Assembly: GCA_023846275.1 (NCBI GenBank)
Contig: CM043865.1
Span: 28,749,912-28,813,911, forward strand
Reading direction: 5' to 3'
DNA from: Vanilla planifolia
Taxonomy: Eukaryota > Streptophyta > Magnoliopsida > Asparagales > Orchidaceae
Length of the DNA: 64,000 nucleotides
Shown: one piece after another, positions 13,029-25,470 of the stretch
Layout: every line of letters starts with the position of its first letter
Numbering within the stretch: the first letter of the stretch is position 1
Notes under the pieces: model-generated
The model's input: the letters and a program-made list of their open reading frames with translations, nothing else
The model's database searches: none
What the model was told of the DNA's origin: nothing
Translations under genes and position numbers: made by a program

Positions 13029-14158
13029 AAATTTAGAAGAAAAACTTAACTGTATTTTTTCCATTTGGATCATGTCTTACAGATGTCCATCAAAGTTTCA
13101 AGTTTTGATTTAAATTTAATGTTTGCTTTTCTGGGTCGCAAAATCAACTTGGATTATTTCAACTGATATTAGATTACATTATCTTCAAATAAATGCTATG
13201 TGATATAAGTTTTTGTTTTATAGTTTGGTAATTTGAAGTTTTAATTAAAGAAAAATATAATATTTTTTTTTTAAATATTATTATAAAATAATGTTATATG
13301 TATAATAAAAAATAAAAAAAAATTAAGAAATATTTTAGATATTTGATTCTTAAAATCTAAAACTTTTTTTAATCAATTTTGAATAAAAAGACATTGTATA
13401 ACTGATTATGAGTAGTTATAATTATCATTTCTTATATAGTTAGATAAATAATATTTTATAATTACACTTAACCTTTATTAAAAAGGATGATATCATAATA
13501 TAATATTAGGCAAGACATGACATTTTTATGTCAAAAATTATAAATTACCATGATTAGCAATGTAGTATAATCAATATAGTAAAGAAAAATCAAACAAAAT
13601 GATTTGTAGATGTCCAACACTCGATTGGGTCAATATGATGTGAAAAATTTTTACAATAGACAATTTCTAAAAGACGACAATTTGATAGAAGCAATACGAG
13701 GAGATAAAGCCAATGTTGACAACATAGCTAATAATGCTTGTATCATAAGATTAGAATATATATTATTTTTTCAATAGCTCAAATATAAAAAATTAATCAT
13801 TTTAAAGTAAAATTAGATTAGACATTTTATATAAAACAGTAGCATACGTGAAAGTCAATGATAAAATTGATGATATATGCAAACTTATAATATTGAAAAA
13901 ATACAATTTGATTTGGTTTTATTGACAAATTCCTCTTTACTGGTCTAGTATAGTTTTTTTTTGTTTATTTCTTATTTTATATTTTTATCTTAACTATGGA
14001 AAATTGATAAATATTAAACGGTCAAAAGAAAAAAAATGTTTTGGCCACATGAAAGTTGAACGACTCACTCATCCCTTCCAGATAAAAAAAAATTAACAAC
14101 TTAATATTATCCGGCATTCGACGGCAGCTCGCTAGACGGCGAAACGGCTTCAACTACT
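12599..14158. other. AT-rich intergenic DNA between CBF5 and the first chitinase
   Basis: No coding potential was found. After about 100 GC-richer bases (probable CBF5 promoter and leader, to about 12770), the sequence becomes very AT-rich. It holds a (TA)n microsatellite at about 12997-13022. Nothing else is recognised. Confidence 0.6.
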
Positions 14159-14164
14159 TATAAA
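14159..14164 (+). promoter_or_regulatory. TATA box of chitinase copy 1
   Basis: TATAAA lies 47 bases before the ATG at 14211, a normal distance for a short plant leader, in a locally GC-rich stretch. Confidence 0.5.
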
Positions 14165-14210
14165 GAATCGGCCGAGCTCAACCTCGCAACGCCATCGAAC
14201 CCACTACCCC

Positions 14211-15166
14211 ATGGCATCCCACCAAGCTCGTGCTTCCCCCTTTGTCCTCGCCTTTTTCTTTTCCTTCCACATCTCCGCCTTCCTTGGTTCGGCAGCTTAT
14301 TCCATCTCCGAGCTCATCCCGGAGGAGCTCTACCTCACCATCTTCCTGCACAAGGACGACGCCATCTGCCCCGCAAAAGGCTTCTACCCTTATGAAGCCT
14401 TCGTCACCGCCACGCAATTCTTTCCCGAGTTCGGCACCACCGGAAGCGTGGACACTCGCAAGCTCGAGCTCGCTGCCTTCCTTGCGCAGATCTCCCACGA
14501 GACAACAGGTAAGCTTTTTCCTATCGGGTCATCAAAGGGTCACCGATTAGAATCATAGTAACATGTTTCAATATAAGGCGGGTGGGACACGGCCCCAGAT
14601 GGACCCTATACTTGGGGTCTGTGTCTCAAGGACGAATTCAACGCGTCAAGCGACTACTGCGACACGAACAACACGAAATGGCCCTGCTACCCTGGAAAGT
14701 CCTACAAAGGTAGAGGACCGCTTCAAATCTCCTGGTGAGTTGCTGCTTAATACTTACTTAATAGCTCGATCGAGTAATTAATTGAGGTTGATTTGGTTCA
14801 TGATAGGAACTACAACTACGGGACGGCGGGAGAGGCGTTGGGCTTCGACGGTTTGAGACAGCCGGATCTTGTGTCGAACCGGTCCGAGCTGGCATTCAAG
14901 ATGGCGTTATGGTTTTGGATGACGCCTCGTGAGCCGAAGCCGTCCTGCCACGACGTGATGGTGGGACTGTTCAGGCCGAGCGAGGTGGATCGAACCGGAC
15001 CGCCGGGTTCGGGCTGGTGACTAACATTATCAACGGCGGGCAGGAGTGCGGCATATCTAACGACGACCGCGTCAACGACCGGATCGGGTATTTTAAGCGA
15101 TACGCGGGTTTGTTTAAGGTGAACGTGGGGCCCAATTTGGATTGCACGTATCAGAAGCACTATTAA
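14211..15166 (+). pseudogene. Class II GH19 chitinase, copy 1, frameshifted near the 3' end
   Basis: Three exons: 14211-14508, 14578-14734 and 14807 onward. Both introns have GT-AG ends and sit at the same codon positions as in the copies at 24388 and 40580. The first exon gives a signal peptide (to about residue 28) and the catalytic core to ISHETTG. Both catalytic Glu positions (97 and 119) are kept. In exon 3, just after codons for SEVD, seven bases present in both intact copies are missing at about 14991. The frame shifts and hits TGA at 15018-15020, giving about 222 residues against 273. The original frame continues to a TAA at 15164-15166 and is otherwise undamaged. The lost part carries the conserved NIINGG and [10 protein letters not shown] segments, so the product is probably inactive. 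It is a recent pseudogene or a truncated allele. Confidence 0.85.
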
Positions 15167-15390
15167 TTCTATTATATTTCAAAATCGTGTCAATTAGTGA
15201 TTTATGGTTATTAATAAAAAAACATAATAAAAAATATTATTACTAAGCGTTATTAAAAAAATGTATTTGATTATCATTAATATGTAAAATTAAAGTAGAT
15301 ATTTTTTAATCAAATTTTTATTTAAGAGAAACATTTATTCAATATAAATAAAATTGTGCATAGTTTTACATTTTAAGTTGAAGATAATAT

Positions 15391-15506
15391 TAAAAATTAA
15401 AAAGTATAGACTATTCTGATTTTTAATATAATCAAGTGAGAAATTTATTAAAAATTAAAAAGTATAGACTATTCTGATTTTTAATATAATCAAGTGAGAA
15501 ATTATC
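15391..15506. repeat. 58-bp perfect tandem duplication
   Basis: Two adjacent copies with a 58-base period, containing AAAAAGTATAGACTATTCTG, lie in the 3' flank of chitinase copy 1. I see no mismatch across the shared core, so the duplication looks recent. Confidence 0.8.
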
Positions 15507-17490
15507 AAAGACTAAAATATTTAATATCAATGTAAGTATAATTACCTAATAAAATAAAATTATTATGTTTTATTAAAATATTTTAAATATATATTTATTA
15601 TTATTTTAATAAAAATGATATGAGACTAGCCGCCCACCTCTCCTCCAGTGCGCCGGTGTGGGCTTGCGTCTTCCAAGCAGCAGCCTCAAATGACTTGGTT
15701 TACCAAAAAAAAACATTATTTGTTAATGTTTATTTAAACAGATATTTAAAAAAATATATCATTTGACAAAGAATAAAAATTATTTGATACTTCTTAAAAA
15801 TTAGAGGATATTTTTAAATATTTATTTTTTTTGGTTTTTTTTTTCTAATGGATTTGATTATACGATTATCACAACATTATAAATACAATTAGGTTGAATT
15901 CAAGTTGAAAACATGCAATGTTTATTATCATTTTTTTGGATTTATAATATTCTTTTTTTTTTATTCGAAGATTGAGGTTTTCTCTAATAAATATATTAGA
16001 AAGAAGAGTTGTTCATCTTTATTAATTTTTAATAAGATATTAGAGCTTTTCCAAAAATATAAAACCCAAAGTTAATATGATGGTCCAAATTCATATTGTT
16101 CATGCCAAGTTGCTCTAAATTATATCAACCATACTTAGTAAAACTACTTATGCTTATAATTGTAGCATTAATCTTTTTAATTAATTGTTCTAATTTCAAT
16201 GTTTAGGGTTATACCTTCTCACAAGAAACAACTAGCAAAACACAAAAGTTCAACAAATTAGCAATTTAAGGTTGATATTTCTATATTTAATGTTTTTACT
16301 ATCAATAATAAAGTTAGGTTATCTTAGAGTTAGACATCCAAGTTTTGAATACTTAAAAGAATTGTTTTAAACATTATTCAAGAAATAAAAATCCAAGATT
16401 GTTCAATGTGAATTGCTTTATTTTATAAAAAGATTAAATTTTATTTCAACACCAATCATAAAAAGCATTTGGTTCATTTTTCATATTTCATAGTAATCTT
16501 ATTTGTTGATTATCTTTATAAATGATCATGGTGGATTAATGTAAGCATTTTTTTAAAAAAATTTAAAAAAGTTTTTATTTTTAAAAGATTTAAATATTAT
16601 CATCCAAATCAAGTTTAACACAAAAAATCATAATTTTAAGAACAAACAATGCTAACAAATAATTCAAATAATTTCTAAGAAAATGTGTTTTGCATCATGA
16701 TATTAGCTATGAAAAATGTATGTTGACAATCCCCAAGAGAATGATATCATCAATAGAAAAAAGAAATATCTTTTTGAAGTTACCCAATCTCTAATATTCT
16801 TTACTAAAATTTCTAAACATTTAAAGGGATATACAAATGTTTTAATAACTTATCTCATATAACATATGCCATCTTGATTTCTAAAATTCCAAACATCTCT
16901 TCATTTTTCTTTAAAAAGCCACCTTCATGCTTAGATCATAATAACAATTCCTCTTAAAATCTTTGAATTTTCAACAATTATTCAAGTTCATCCACATAAT
17001 TATGAAAAAAAAACTTTGGGCCATCAAATGCATGTTTTTAGGATACTATTATAAAAATGAGGGAAGTAAGTGTTTCTTCTAAACAACAAAGAATAAAGTT
17101 TTAGCATGCAATGAAGGTTATCTTGTTTGGAAGTCATTAATTTTTTCCCTAACACTACCATTTAAGAGAAATGTGAAAATTAATATTAATTTTGGGATAT
17201 TGAGAGCAATGCTATTCTTTCTTTCTCTCTTGGATTTAATTCTAAAAATACTAAAATTATTATCATTCTTCTTATAACTAATATTGAATCTGAGTCTAAT
17301 GTTATTGAACCTTCTCTATCAACAAATATGAATCTTTATATTCACTCGATGGGACAAAATGCCAAATAATAAAAAACATATATAGTGATCACCTCTCAAC
17401 AAAAGTTTAACCCAAATTAAATTAGTAATGATAACACTTATTTTAAAAATATTTTGAGTGATACATTGAAGGATGATTTTAGTTGACTAA
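15507..17490. other. AT-rich repeat debris without a gene
   Basis: There is no supported ORF. A GC-richer patch at 15626-15690 is unexplained. Positions about 16590-16900 weakly resemble the repeat found at 27900-28150 and 42650-42900 (shared phrases such as TATTATNATCCAAA and a TTGACANTCCC element). This suggests a third, more decayed copy of one dispersed repeat, probably copia-derived. Confidence 0.4.
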
Positions 17491-17499
17491 TTGCTCATA

Positions 17500-18540
17500 A
17501 AAAGTTGGTTAGATCTTGTATGCAATAGCTCCTTCATAATTACATCTTATATAAGAGTCTTTCGCTAGTCTTTCAAACATTTCATATTAGTTTGTATGTA
17601 GCTCAAGTTCCCATCAATATTTTGGATAATCTCAAAACTCTGACAAGAAACGCTATCGTGGTGGACGAGATTCTTACTGTAGCAAAAAATGAAATCTGCA
17701 AAATGACAAAGTTTTTTATAGGGAAAAATTTAGTGGGTTCCAAATGGCTTTTCACCTCATCTTATTACAAAACTATTCACACAATCTTAGGACATCAATT
17801 ATCAAATAACATTTACTATAGTTACAGAACAAAAAAAAATTCATGCGCTTCTATCCTTCATAGTCAACTAGGATTAGCTTCTCTTTCAATTGGATGTGTA
17901 AAATATCTTCTTGAATAATAATTTAGAAGAAGTATAAACCAATATTATTTTAGTGGAGTTATCAAAATTAATGACAACTCCAAAAGTCAACTTGATCATA
18001 TACTCCTTATAACGAAAACTTATGAAAATAGATTATTCATATTAATCATTTATTTTGATGAATAATTACTAAAGTATATGAAGAAGGAATAGCTACTTTC
18101 AAAAGAATTATCACAAATTAATCAATCCAATAAGCTAGGCAATCTTAGAATCTCTTTAGGAATAAAGGTGGCTAAAGTAAGAAATGATGTATCTATTTTC
18201 AGTGAAAGTATATTTATAATCTTCTAAATGAAATTGATTTCTTGGTTTTTTACCAAAATTTAGATAGAGATAATTTCAAAGCTTTGAAAAATAAATAAAA
18301 AAAACTACATTTCAAAAATGCCAAATGTATAAAACAATGAAGTACTCCATGAAATCCTAAGCTAAGAAAAAGATCTATATTTCAAAAAAAAACCATTGAG
18401 TAATAGATAATTATCTATAATGATTTATTTCATATAAGTTTTGACATTAATTAAAAGACAAAATATAGATCTTATAAATATATTACATGAATCTTGTTGT
18501 TTGGAGAAAAAAAATGGCCAATTGTCACCAAAATTATTAA
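17500..18540 (+). mobile_element. Decayed Ty1/copia element, reverse-transcriptase region
   Basis: The frame opened by the ATG at 17592 reads NLVGSKWLFT after a run ending in KMTKFF, which matches the copia RT phrase with its conserved GCKWVF core. Just upstream is a SLSLVFQTFHISLYVAQVPI-like stretch, typical of the start of copia RT. Further on, QLDHILLITKTYENRLFILI and IIYFD match the region around the YVDD active site, which has lost it. KLGNLRISLGIKVAKVRNDV matches the LRYFLGIEVA motif. The frame is broken by many stops and indels. No LTRs were recognised. The last 200 bases also occur at 28320-28555. Confidence 0.75.
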
Positions 18541-21500
18541 CAAGCAAGTCCCTCAAAAGACCTATACCACCATTTCTTAACCCACGCATACTCACACTTC
18601 TACCATTTAGACCATTGTTTCTAAACCTCCTAAACTTGCAATACTATACACTTCTTCACACTCGTCTTCAAGTCAACCTACTAAATTCCAAATCACCAAT
18701 TCTAGAATCATATGTTATAATTGTCATGAAAAAAGACATAACTGCTAATGGTTTAAAGAGATCCATGACTATGAACCTAAATAGGGATAATAAACAAAAA
18801 GAGTTTAAATAAAAGAAAACATAATGTCCAATGTGGAAGCTAAGCAAGAATTAAAAAATGTGAAAATTTTTATAATTTTGGTGGTTAAGTGTACCTATAG
18901 AATAACCCTACAATCACAAAACAACTAAAAGCATACCAACATCTTTAGCACCAACTTAAAAATTAAGAAATAATCATATATAATTATCATAATATCTAAC
19001 TAAGTAAGATTTATTAGTTTGTTTTGGAAGAGTTTATAGTATTTTGTTAGCAATGCTTTAAAGTGTTTTTCAACCTATTACCCACAAATAAAAGGATAAA
19101 TGGAAGAAATAAATTGTAGTCTAAGAAATATTTTTCAAAACCTAATAGAGGGCCAACCTAAGTTTTGGGATCATCTACAATTATAAGCCAAATTTGCATA
19201 TAATAATTCTTTGTACTGTAGTATTAGTCTAAGCCATTTCAAAAATTGTCATGATAATAAGTTAAGATTTTTCATTGATTTTATTCCTTTACTAATAGAC
19301 TTTTAGAATTTTGTCTTTACTTTTTTCCTTCACTTCTCATTAAATAATATTTGAAAAAAAATTAATTGAAGTAAAAAAGATGCAAGAAATTAGCAAATAC
19401 TAAAAAAGGGTTAAGAAATTTCATAAAGAGCTTACAAGAAATTACAAGAATGAGAAGCTAGACCTTTTAAGATTGTTAAAAAATTCAAAACTAATGAGTA
19501 TATATTAAATTTGATAAAATAATATGGAATTAGTACAACCTTTAATGTCAAGGATTTAGTCTTATATTGACCATCATATCTAATACATAATCAATTATTT
19601 GAGCCTCATCCCCTCATGTTTAGTAAACTTGTTCCTATCTTTACATTAGCCATAAGAGTGAAGACAATATAGATGAAATTTTAAATCATAAGACCATTCT
19701 AATCAAATATTATGAATTTAAAAAATATTTTGTTTGTTGGAAAGGCAAGCCTTCGATTGAGAATTCTTGGCTTACTTATGATGACCTATATTATACCATG
19801 TCGCACTTGTTAGAGCACTATTATACTCATCACCTTCGTAAAACCAAGTTAAGTTCTCTCTTATCTATGGAGAATGATGTAGGATCATGTAACGTTAATT
19901 TACAAACACACACATGCTGGTATTACACTAATTTAATAAGTTAATCGTTACAAAATTTTATAGAAAATTGCTTCAAAAATGATTAAAATTTAGTTTTTGG
20001 TTTTTTTTGTTATAGTCGATCATTGTTGTCATTTGTCATCATCACTGTTACTATAAGTAGTTGTAGTCATAGCTATCGCCTGAGCCAACTTGCACACTCA
20101 CGTGACATACACTGAACAATCCACTTTGATTTGCAAAAACCTACCAACCGTTTATGACTTGCGCTATTTTTCCTTAGTCTTGCCTACCCAAAACCTAGAT
20201 AGAAAGCTCCACCTCGTGCTGCACTGATTATGCATTTTCATTTCTCCACACATCATTATTGTCACCTAAGAGAACACATAACCCATTTGAAATTACTTAA
20301 TTAAATAAAATTTATAACTTTTCAAGTAAAGTTTTATTCAAAATATTTCTTATATAATTTGTGTTAAATTTTGGAATTCTAAAATATTATATAAAAATCC
20401 AAAATATGTTATTTAATATTTTTAAATATACTTTTTACATTTCTATGTTTAAAAATTATTATTATACTTTTAAAATCTCTATAAATAAAGATGTTCACTA
20501 TAATATAAAAAAGATAAAGATAAATAGTTCTCGAATAAATTTTTTTTTTGTTTGTATGTTTTCACCTTTGTGAATAGAGTGTGCATTTAACTCCAGTTGA
20601 AAAGATTCCAACTTCTCCTCCCTTTGTGAAAGACAATAATCGATGGTAAGAGACATTTCATTAGGAAAATTAATAACTAAACTCTTGTGCGAGACAAAAA
20701 TCGAAGATGAGAGACCTTCTATCAAGAGAGCTGACAATTAAATAAATTTTTGCTTCTTTCAACGCACATAAGTTCTCACCTATGATTTCACTCTCTTGAT
20801 ATAATCACCAATTCACTACTCTCATCAACAAGACTCTAAATCCTAACTTATTATATTATTAAATTTTAAAGTCAAACATCCCTACTAACTCGAACTACTA
20901 TCTTATCATCTTTTTCTATCTATGGTGCTCCACATGCAAATGAAAATGAATCTACAAGACATCATTACTAAAAACTTATACACTTTTAGTAATTTTTTTC
21001 TAGATAGTAATCTAAAATTAAAGTTATTTTTTCTTCTATTAAAATATTTCATAAAGAATTTATCTTAAATTCTCTATTTCATATTTATAAAATTAGATGT
21101 GATAAATACTGTTCTATAAGACTTTATGTTTAATGCTTAATATGTTGACACCTACTCTACTAAACAATTCACGTTAAAACTTTGACTCCAATCTTTTAAC
21201 AATTTTAAAACATCACACATGCCACTTAACTTCAATTAGTACATAGTATCTTTTCACATTTCTTAATATTTTATAAAGAATTTTCTTTGTTGAGACTCCA
21301 AAATAATGCATGAGCATCTAAAGTAAGCACACAAACATATATTTGTTAGCATCACATTAGTTTCATAAGCCTACAGGTGTAAAATTTGGTTAAAAATTAC
21401 TTCAAAAAGTGATCGAAGTTATGTCTTTGGCTATTTTTGCCACTTCCATCCTCCATCGTCGTCTACCACCATCACCGTCGCTATCAGCGCCCTTGCTGTC

Positions 21501-23315
21501 ATCACCTAAGCTGACTCTTGTAACTAACTTTAGTTAAAGAAATCTTAATTTTTCTTATGAGAGATAAGGATAGAAGGTGAATGACCTTCCACCATGAGAG
21601 CCAATGGCCAAATCCCTTATGAGAAATAAGGATCGAATGTGAGAGACCTTCCATTGAAAGAGACGATAACAAAACAAATTCTCATTTCTACCAATACTTT
21701 TAAGTCTTCACTCACCCTTTTACTTTTTTGATCGAATCAACAAACCTCCACCCTCTTCAACAAGGTTTCAAATCCTAACTAACCATCTTATTACCTCTTT
21801 AACTAAGCTTTCTTACTAACCCAATTCACTTGCCATTTTTCATCTTTAGTATTCCACACGCTAATGTTAATAGAACCATAAGACTTCATCACCAAAAAAA
21901 ACTTTATACTTAATGCTCAATATGCTATCACTTATTTCACCTAATAATCTATTATACAATATTAGATAACAGTTTTTGAATAATTCTAAAATATCACACT
22001 TGCCACTTAACCTTAATTAGTGCATAATATCATTTCATATTATCTAATAATTTATTGAGAATCTCTACTATTGAAGGCTTAAAATTAGGTCATAATAGAA
22101 GTTTAAATTTATCATTTAACCAAGTTTTCCTACTAACCCAATCCACCACCATGTTATCTTTTTTTATCTTCGATGCTTGACACATCAATGCCAATAGAAC
22201 TACAAGACATCATCACCAAAAAAGATTTCATGTTTAATGTTTAATATGTTGTCACCTACTCTACTTAATAATCAATGTTATAACTTTTTATGTCAATCTT
22301 TGAACAATTCTAAAATAATACACATGTTATCTAATCCTAATTAGTGTATAGTATCTTTTCAATTTCTTGATAATTTATTAAACATATATAGAATTGTAGG
22401 CTCTAAATTAGATAGTGATAAAAATCTAAATTTACTTTACATCATAAATTATGCTTTGATGAAAATCTAATTTGTGTTATATCAATGGGTCACCATCCCC
22501 CCCATACAATTTTTCAATGAAGCAGGCCCATATCATGTCCCTTATGTCATAGAAGAAGCCTAGTGGGTTAAGTTGTCTTTAAAAACTGACCCTAAGCATA
22601 AGGTCCAACCAAATTAAAACTAGTTATTATAAACCTAGTTGGGCTATTGTTGACCTATTATCAACTCAAGAGTAAAGAAATGCTTATGATCCCATGGCGA
22701 CGAGCTCTTTATAGGGAGTTGATGCAATGTCGATAATTTGTGTGTGTCAAATGTTCCAATTAAGAAATAGTTTGTTTGGAAATCTCTACTTAGAACGTCT
22801 TTTATAGGAAGATGAAGGTAGTAAATTCTTGTTCTCATTAAAAAGATATAGGGGTATTTACAAAAAACTACAATAATGAATTAAACCTACCAAAATTCAA
22901 ATAATATATTCTAGTTGTAGCAAAAGATCGAATAAATTGTAGATAGAATAGTTTGTTAGTAAGTCTTATAATCAAGTCTTTTAAATATAAAAATTTAAAA
23001 ATTTGAAAAAAAAATATAAAAAGTTAGATGCTTGAGAATATATTACACTTTGTTCAAGGTGAGTGAAGATATTATTCTTCCCAGGTTTCAAACTAAGTCC
23101 TTCGAAGTTTTTCCATGGTGGCATGCTAAAGAAGAGGTCACCCACTAAAGATCATGTAAGTTTTTTGTCTTATTTGATGATGTTGTCTTCCATCTTCTCC
23201 TTAATGATGTAATGAAACTTTAGTAATATTGAACGATAATTTTATAACAAAATAATGTCATAAGGCCATCTAGCTTAATATTAAGTTTGTTTAACACTCA
23301 CTTTATACTTGTTGT
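18541..23315 (+). mobile_element. Defective Ty3/gypsy chromovirus, unit A, inverted segment
   Basis: Reads 5' to 3' on the plus strand but begins in the middle of gag. The Gag C-terminus carries a zinc-knuckle remnant at about 18700-18745 (ICYNCHEKRHNC). Protease, RT and RNase H are absent. The integrase follows directly (about 18960-19600): a decayed HPQTDGQ-type stretch, then LQAKFAYNNS-like and GPFKIVKKFKTNEY...TTFNVKDLVLY segments. A chromodomain-like tail follows (about 19690-19860: KYFVCWKGKPSIENSWLTYD). From 19900 to 23315 no protein is seen. That stretch contains a roughly 1.4 kb internal duplication (similar blocks start near 19900 and 21327) and probably includes LTR sequence. The same element lies uninverted on the minus strand in unit B. 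All frames are broken. Confidence 0.75.
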
Positions 23316-23319
23316 AGTA

Positions 23320-23775
23320 AGAAGTTCTACTTTTTTTTTCACATTTCTAGCTATGCAATAAGTTTTCTCTAAGTTAATAATATTTCTAAAAATAAACTCA
23401 ACTTGTATGTATTTTTTTAAAACTTTCCTAAAACAGGAGAATACTATATACTCGAGTTCATTTATCATACCTAAGTTTATAATCTTTAAACTTATTAATG
23501 TACTCAAAGGATCTACTTCTTTAAAAACTTTTGTCATTTATTTAATAATTTGATATTATAAGTTATTTGAACAAACTTATTGTAAAATATAAACTTAAGG
23601 TTTCTCTTAGTTTGGGATTCGTCTTCATCATTGTTAGCATATCATTGCTCCAAATTTTTAAAAAACATACAATAAATACTAGTGATATTTTCTTTCCTCA
23701 CTCATTTAGCACTACTTTATTATTAATTTTTTTTATTATTAAAAATTTGTATTTTTGATAAAAAAATATTAAATA
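23320..23775 (-). mobile_element. Gag N-terminal part of the unit A gypsy element
   Basis: On the minus strand this reads like the retrotransposon Gag domain (IINLEKTYCIARNVKKKVEL at the end, the usual LE..V.MAIKVERQLK position). It is the direct counterpart of 39545-39960, where it continues without a break into the zinc-knuckle part of gag. Here the continuation is missing because the adjacent segment is inverted. Confidence 0.6.
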
Positions 23776-24387
23776 TTATATAATAATTAAAATTATTTGA
23801 TTGTAACCCATACAATGTTAGGGTTAGGTTTTTGTTAAAATGTCTCAAATGAGCACTAAAGTCAAGATAGAAAAAATTGATAAAATTTATTTATCTTTGT
23901 TAAATGATTGTTGGAGAAATTACACTTCTTTAAATGTTAATGATATGAACATTATGTATTATTTATTTATTGATATCAATATTATCTAAAAAAAGATTTT
24001 TTTAAACTTCAACTTTTCTATCATAGCATTGGATGGAAAAGAAGAAATTAGGCATTATCTTTTTTATGTCATTAAAAAGATATTTTTTTCATATTTTCTA
24101 GAATTTTAATTTTTAGCATGATGAAATGGTAAAAAAAAAATCAAAACAATTTTCAAAGCTGAAAAACAGAAAAACTTTATTTATATTTAATAAAAATTTC
24201 TTTTAAATAAAATTTGATTAAAAAAAATATCAACGTCAATTTTAGCCAATACTATATTATGAAATACATTATTTTCATAGTAACACTTAATAATAATATT
24301 TTTATTATATATTTTTTAATTGACAGAAATCACTTATTAACGCGATTTTGCCAGCGAGCAAAACCGGAAACCAGGAATAAAATGGAC

Positions 24388-25350
24388 CTAATACGATTTC
24401 TGATAGGCGCAATCCAAATTCGGCCCAACATCCACGTTAAACAAGCCCGCATATCGCTTAAAATACCCGACCCGATCGTTGACCCGGGCGTCGTTAGGTA
24501 TGCCGCACTCCAGCCCGCCGTTGATAATGTTAGTCACCAGCCCAAACCCGGTGGTCCGGTTCGCCTCCCGATCGGCTTCGCTCGGCCTGAACAGCCCCAC
24601 CATCACGTCGTGGCAGGACGGCTTCTCCCCACGAGGCGTCATCCAAAACCATAACGCCGTCTTGAATGCCAGCTCGGAACGGTTCGCCACTAGCTCCGGC
24701 TCTCTCAAACCGTCGAATCCCAGCGCCACCCCCGCGGGGCCGTAGTTGTAGTTCCTATTATGAACCAAATTAACCTCACGAAATCAGTTACCCGATCAAG
24801 CTATTAAGTATTAAGAAACAACTCACCAGGAGAGTTGAATCGGTCCTCTTCCTTTGTAGGACTTTCCAGGGTAGCAGGGCCATTTCGTGTTACTCGTGTC
24901 GCAGTAGTTGCTTGATGGGTTGATCTCCTCCTTGAAACACAGACCCCAAGCATAGGGTCCATCCGGGGCCGTCGCCCACCCGCCTGGATTTGAATCAGGT
25001 TAATTTTGAACTTAAACAGGTGCCACTAATGACCCGAGAGGAAAAAGCGTACCTGTGGTCTCATGGGAGATCTGAGCAAGGAAAGCGGCGAGCTCGCGCT
25101 TGCGGGTGGGGAGGTTTCCGGTGTTGGCGAACTTGGGGAAGCATCGCGTGGCGCTAACGAAGGCTTCGTACGGGTAGAAACCCTTTGCGGGGCAGGCGGC
25201 GTCGTCCTTGTGCAGGAAGATAGAGCGGTAGAGGTCCTCCGGGATGAGTTCGGATACGGAGAATGCTGCAGACCCGAGAAAGGAGGGGAGGAGGAGTGAG
25301 AAGAAGAAGCCGAGGGAAAAGGGAGGAGGAGAATCTCGCAGCGAAGCCAT
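24388..25350 (-). CDS. Class II GH19 chitinase, copy 2, intact
   Basis: Three exons on the minus strand: 25350-25053, 24983-24827 and 24754-24388, giving 273 residues with clean GT-AG introns and matching phases. It hydrolyses beta-1,4 links in chitin and is typically a secreted or apoplastic antifungal defence enzyme. Residues 1 to about 28 are a hydrophobic signal peptide. There is no hevein chitin-binding domain, hence class II. Catalytic Glu97 (in ISHETTG) and Glu119 (in [10 protein letters not shown]) have the usual 22-residue spacing. [14 protein letters not shown] and [16 protein letters not shown] are intact. Eight cysteines lie in the mature part (C53, C70, C115, C128, C137 and three more in exon 3). 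The stop TAG follows QKSY. It belongs to the duplicated block shared with copy 3 and is likely functional. Confidence 0.92.
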
Positions 25351-25470
25351 GGGTGGGTTTCGATGTCGATGCTAGGTTGTGCTCAATGGCAGCTTTATTG
25401 GTGGAGATGATGCCTTGGAGTCAACTGGTGAATTGGTCAACTCATTGACTTGCAGGTATGTTTGACCAAG
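25351..25470 (-). promoter_or_regulatory. W-box cluster upstream of chitinase copy 2
   Basis: Four W-box cores TTGAC(C/T) fall within 50 bases. Two are on the gene strand (25419-25424 and 25435-25440) and two on the other strand (25445-25450 and 25462-25467). WRKY factors bind such sites in pathogen-responsive promoters. A CAATAAAG sequence nearer the gene (about 25394-25401) may serve as TATA. Copy 3 keeps two of the cores (41677-41682 and 41686-41691). WRKY control is inferred. Confidence 0.5.

Noticed and set aside
17592..17918. 108-codon ORF as a stand-alone gene
   Set aside because: The GKNLVGSKWLFT phrase and its context identify it as a decayed copia reverse transcriptase.
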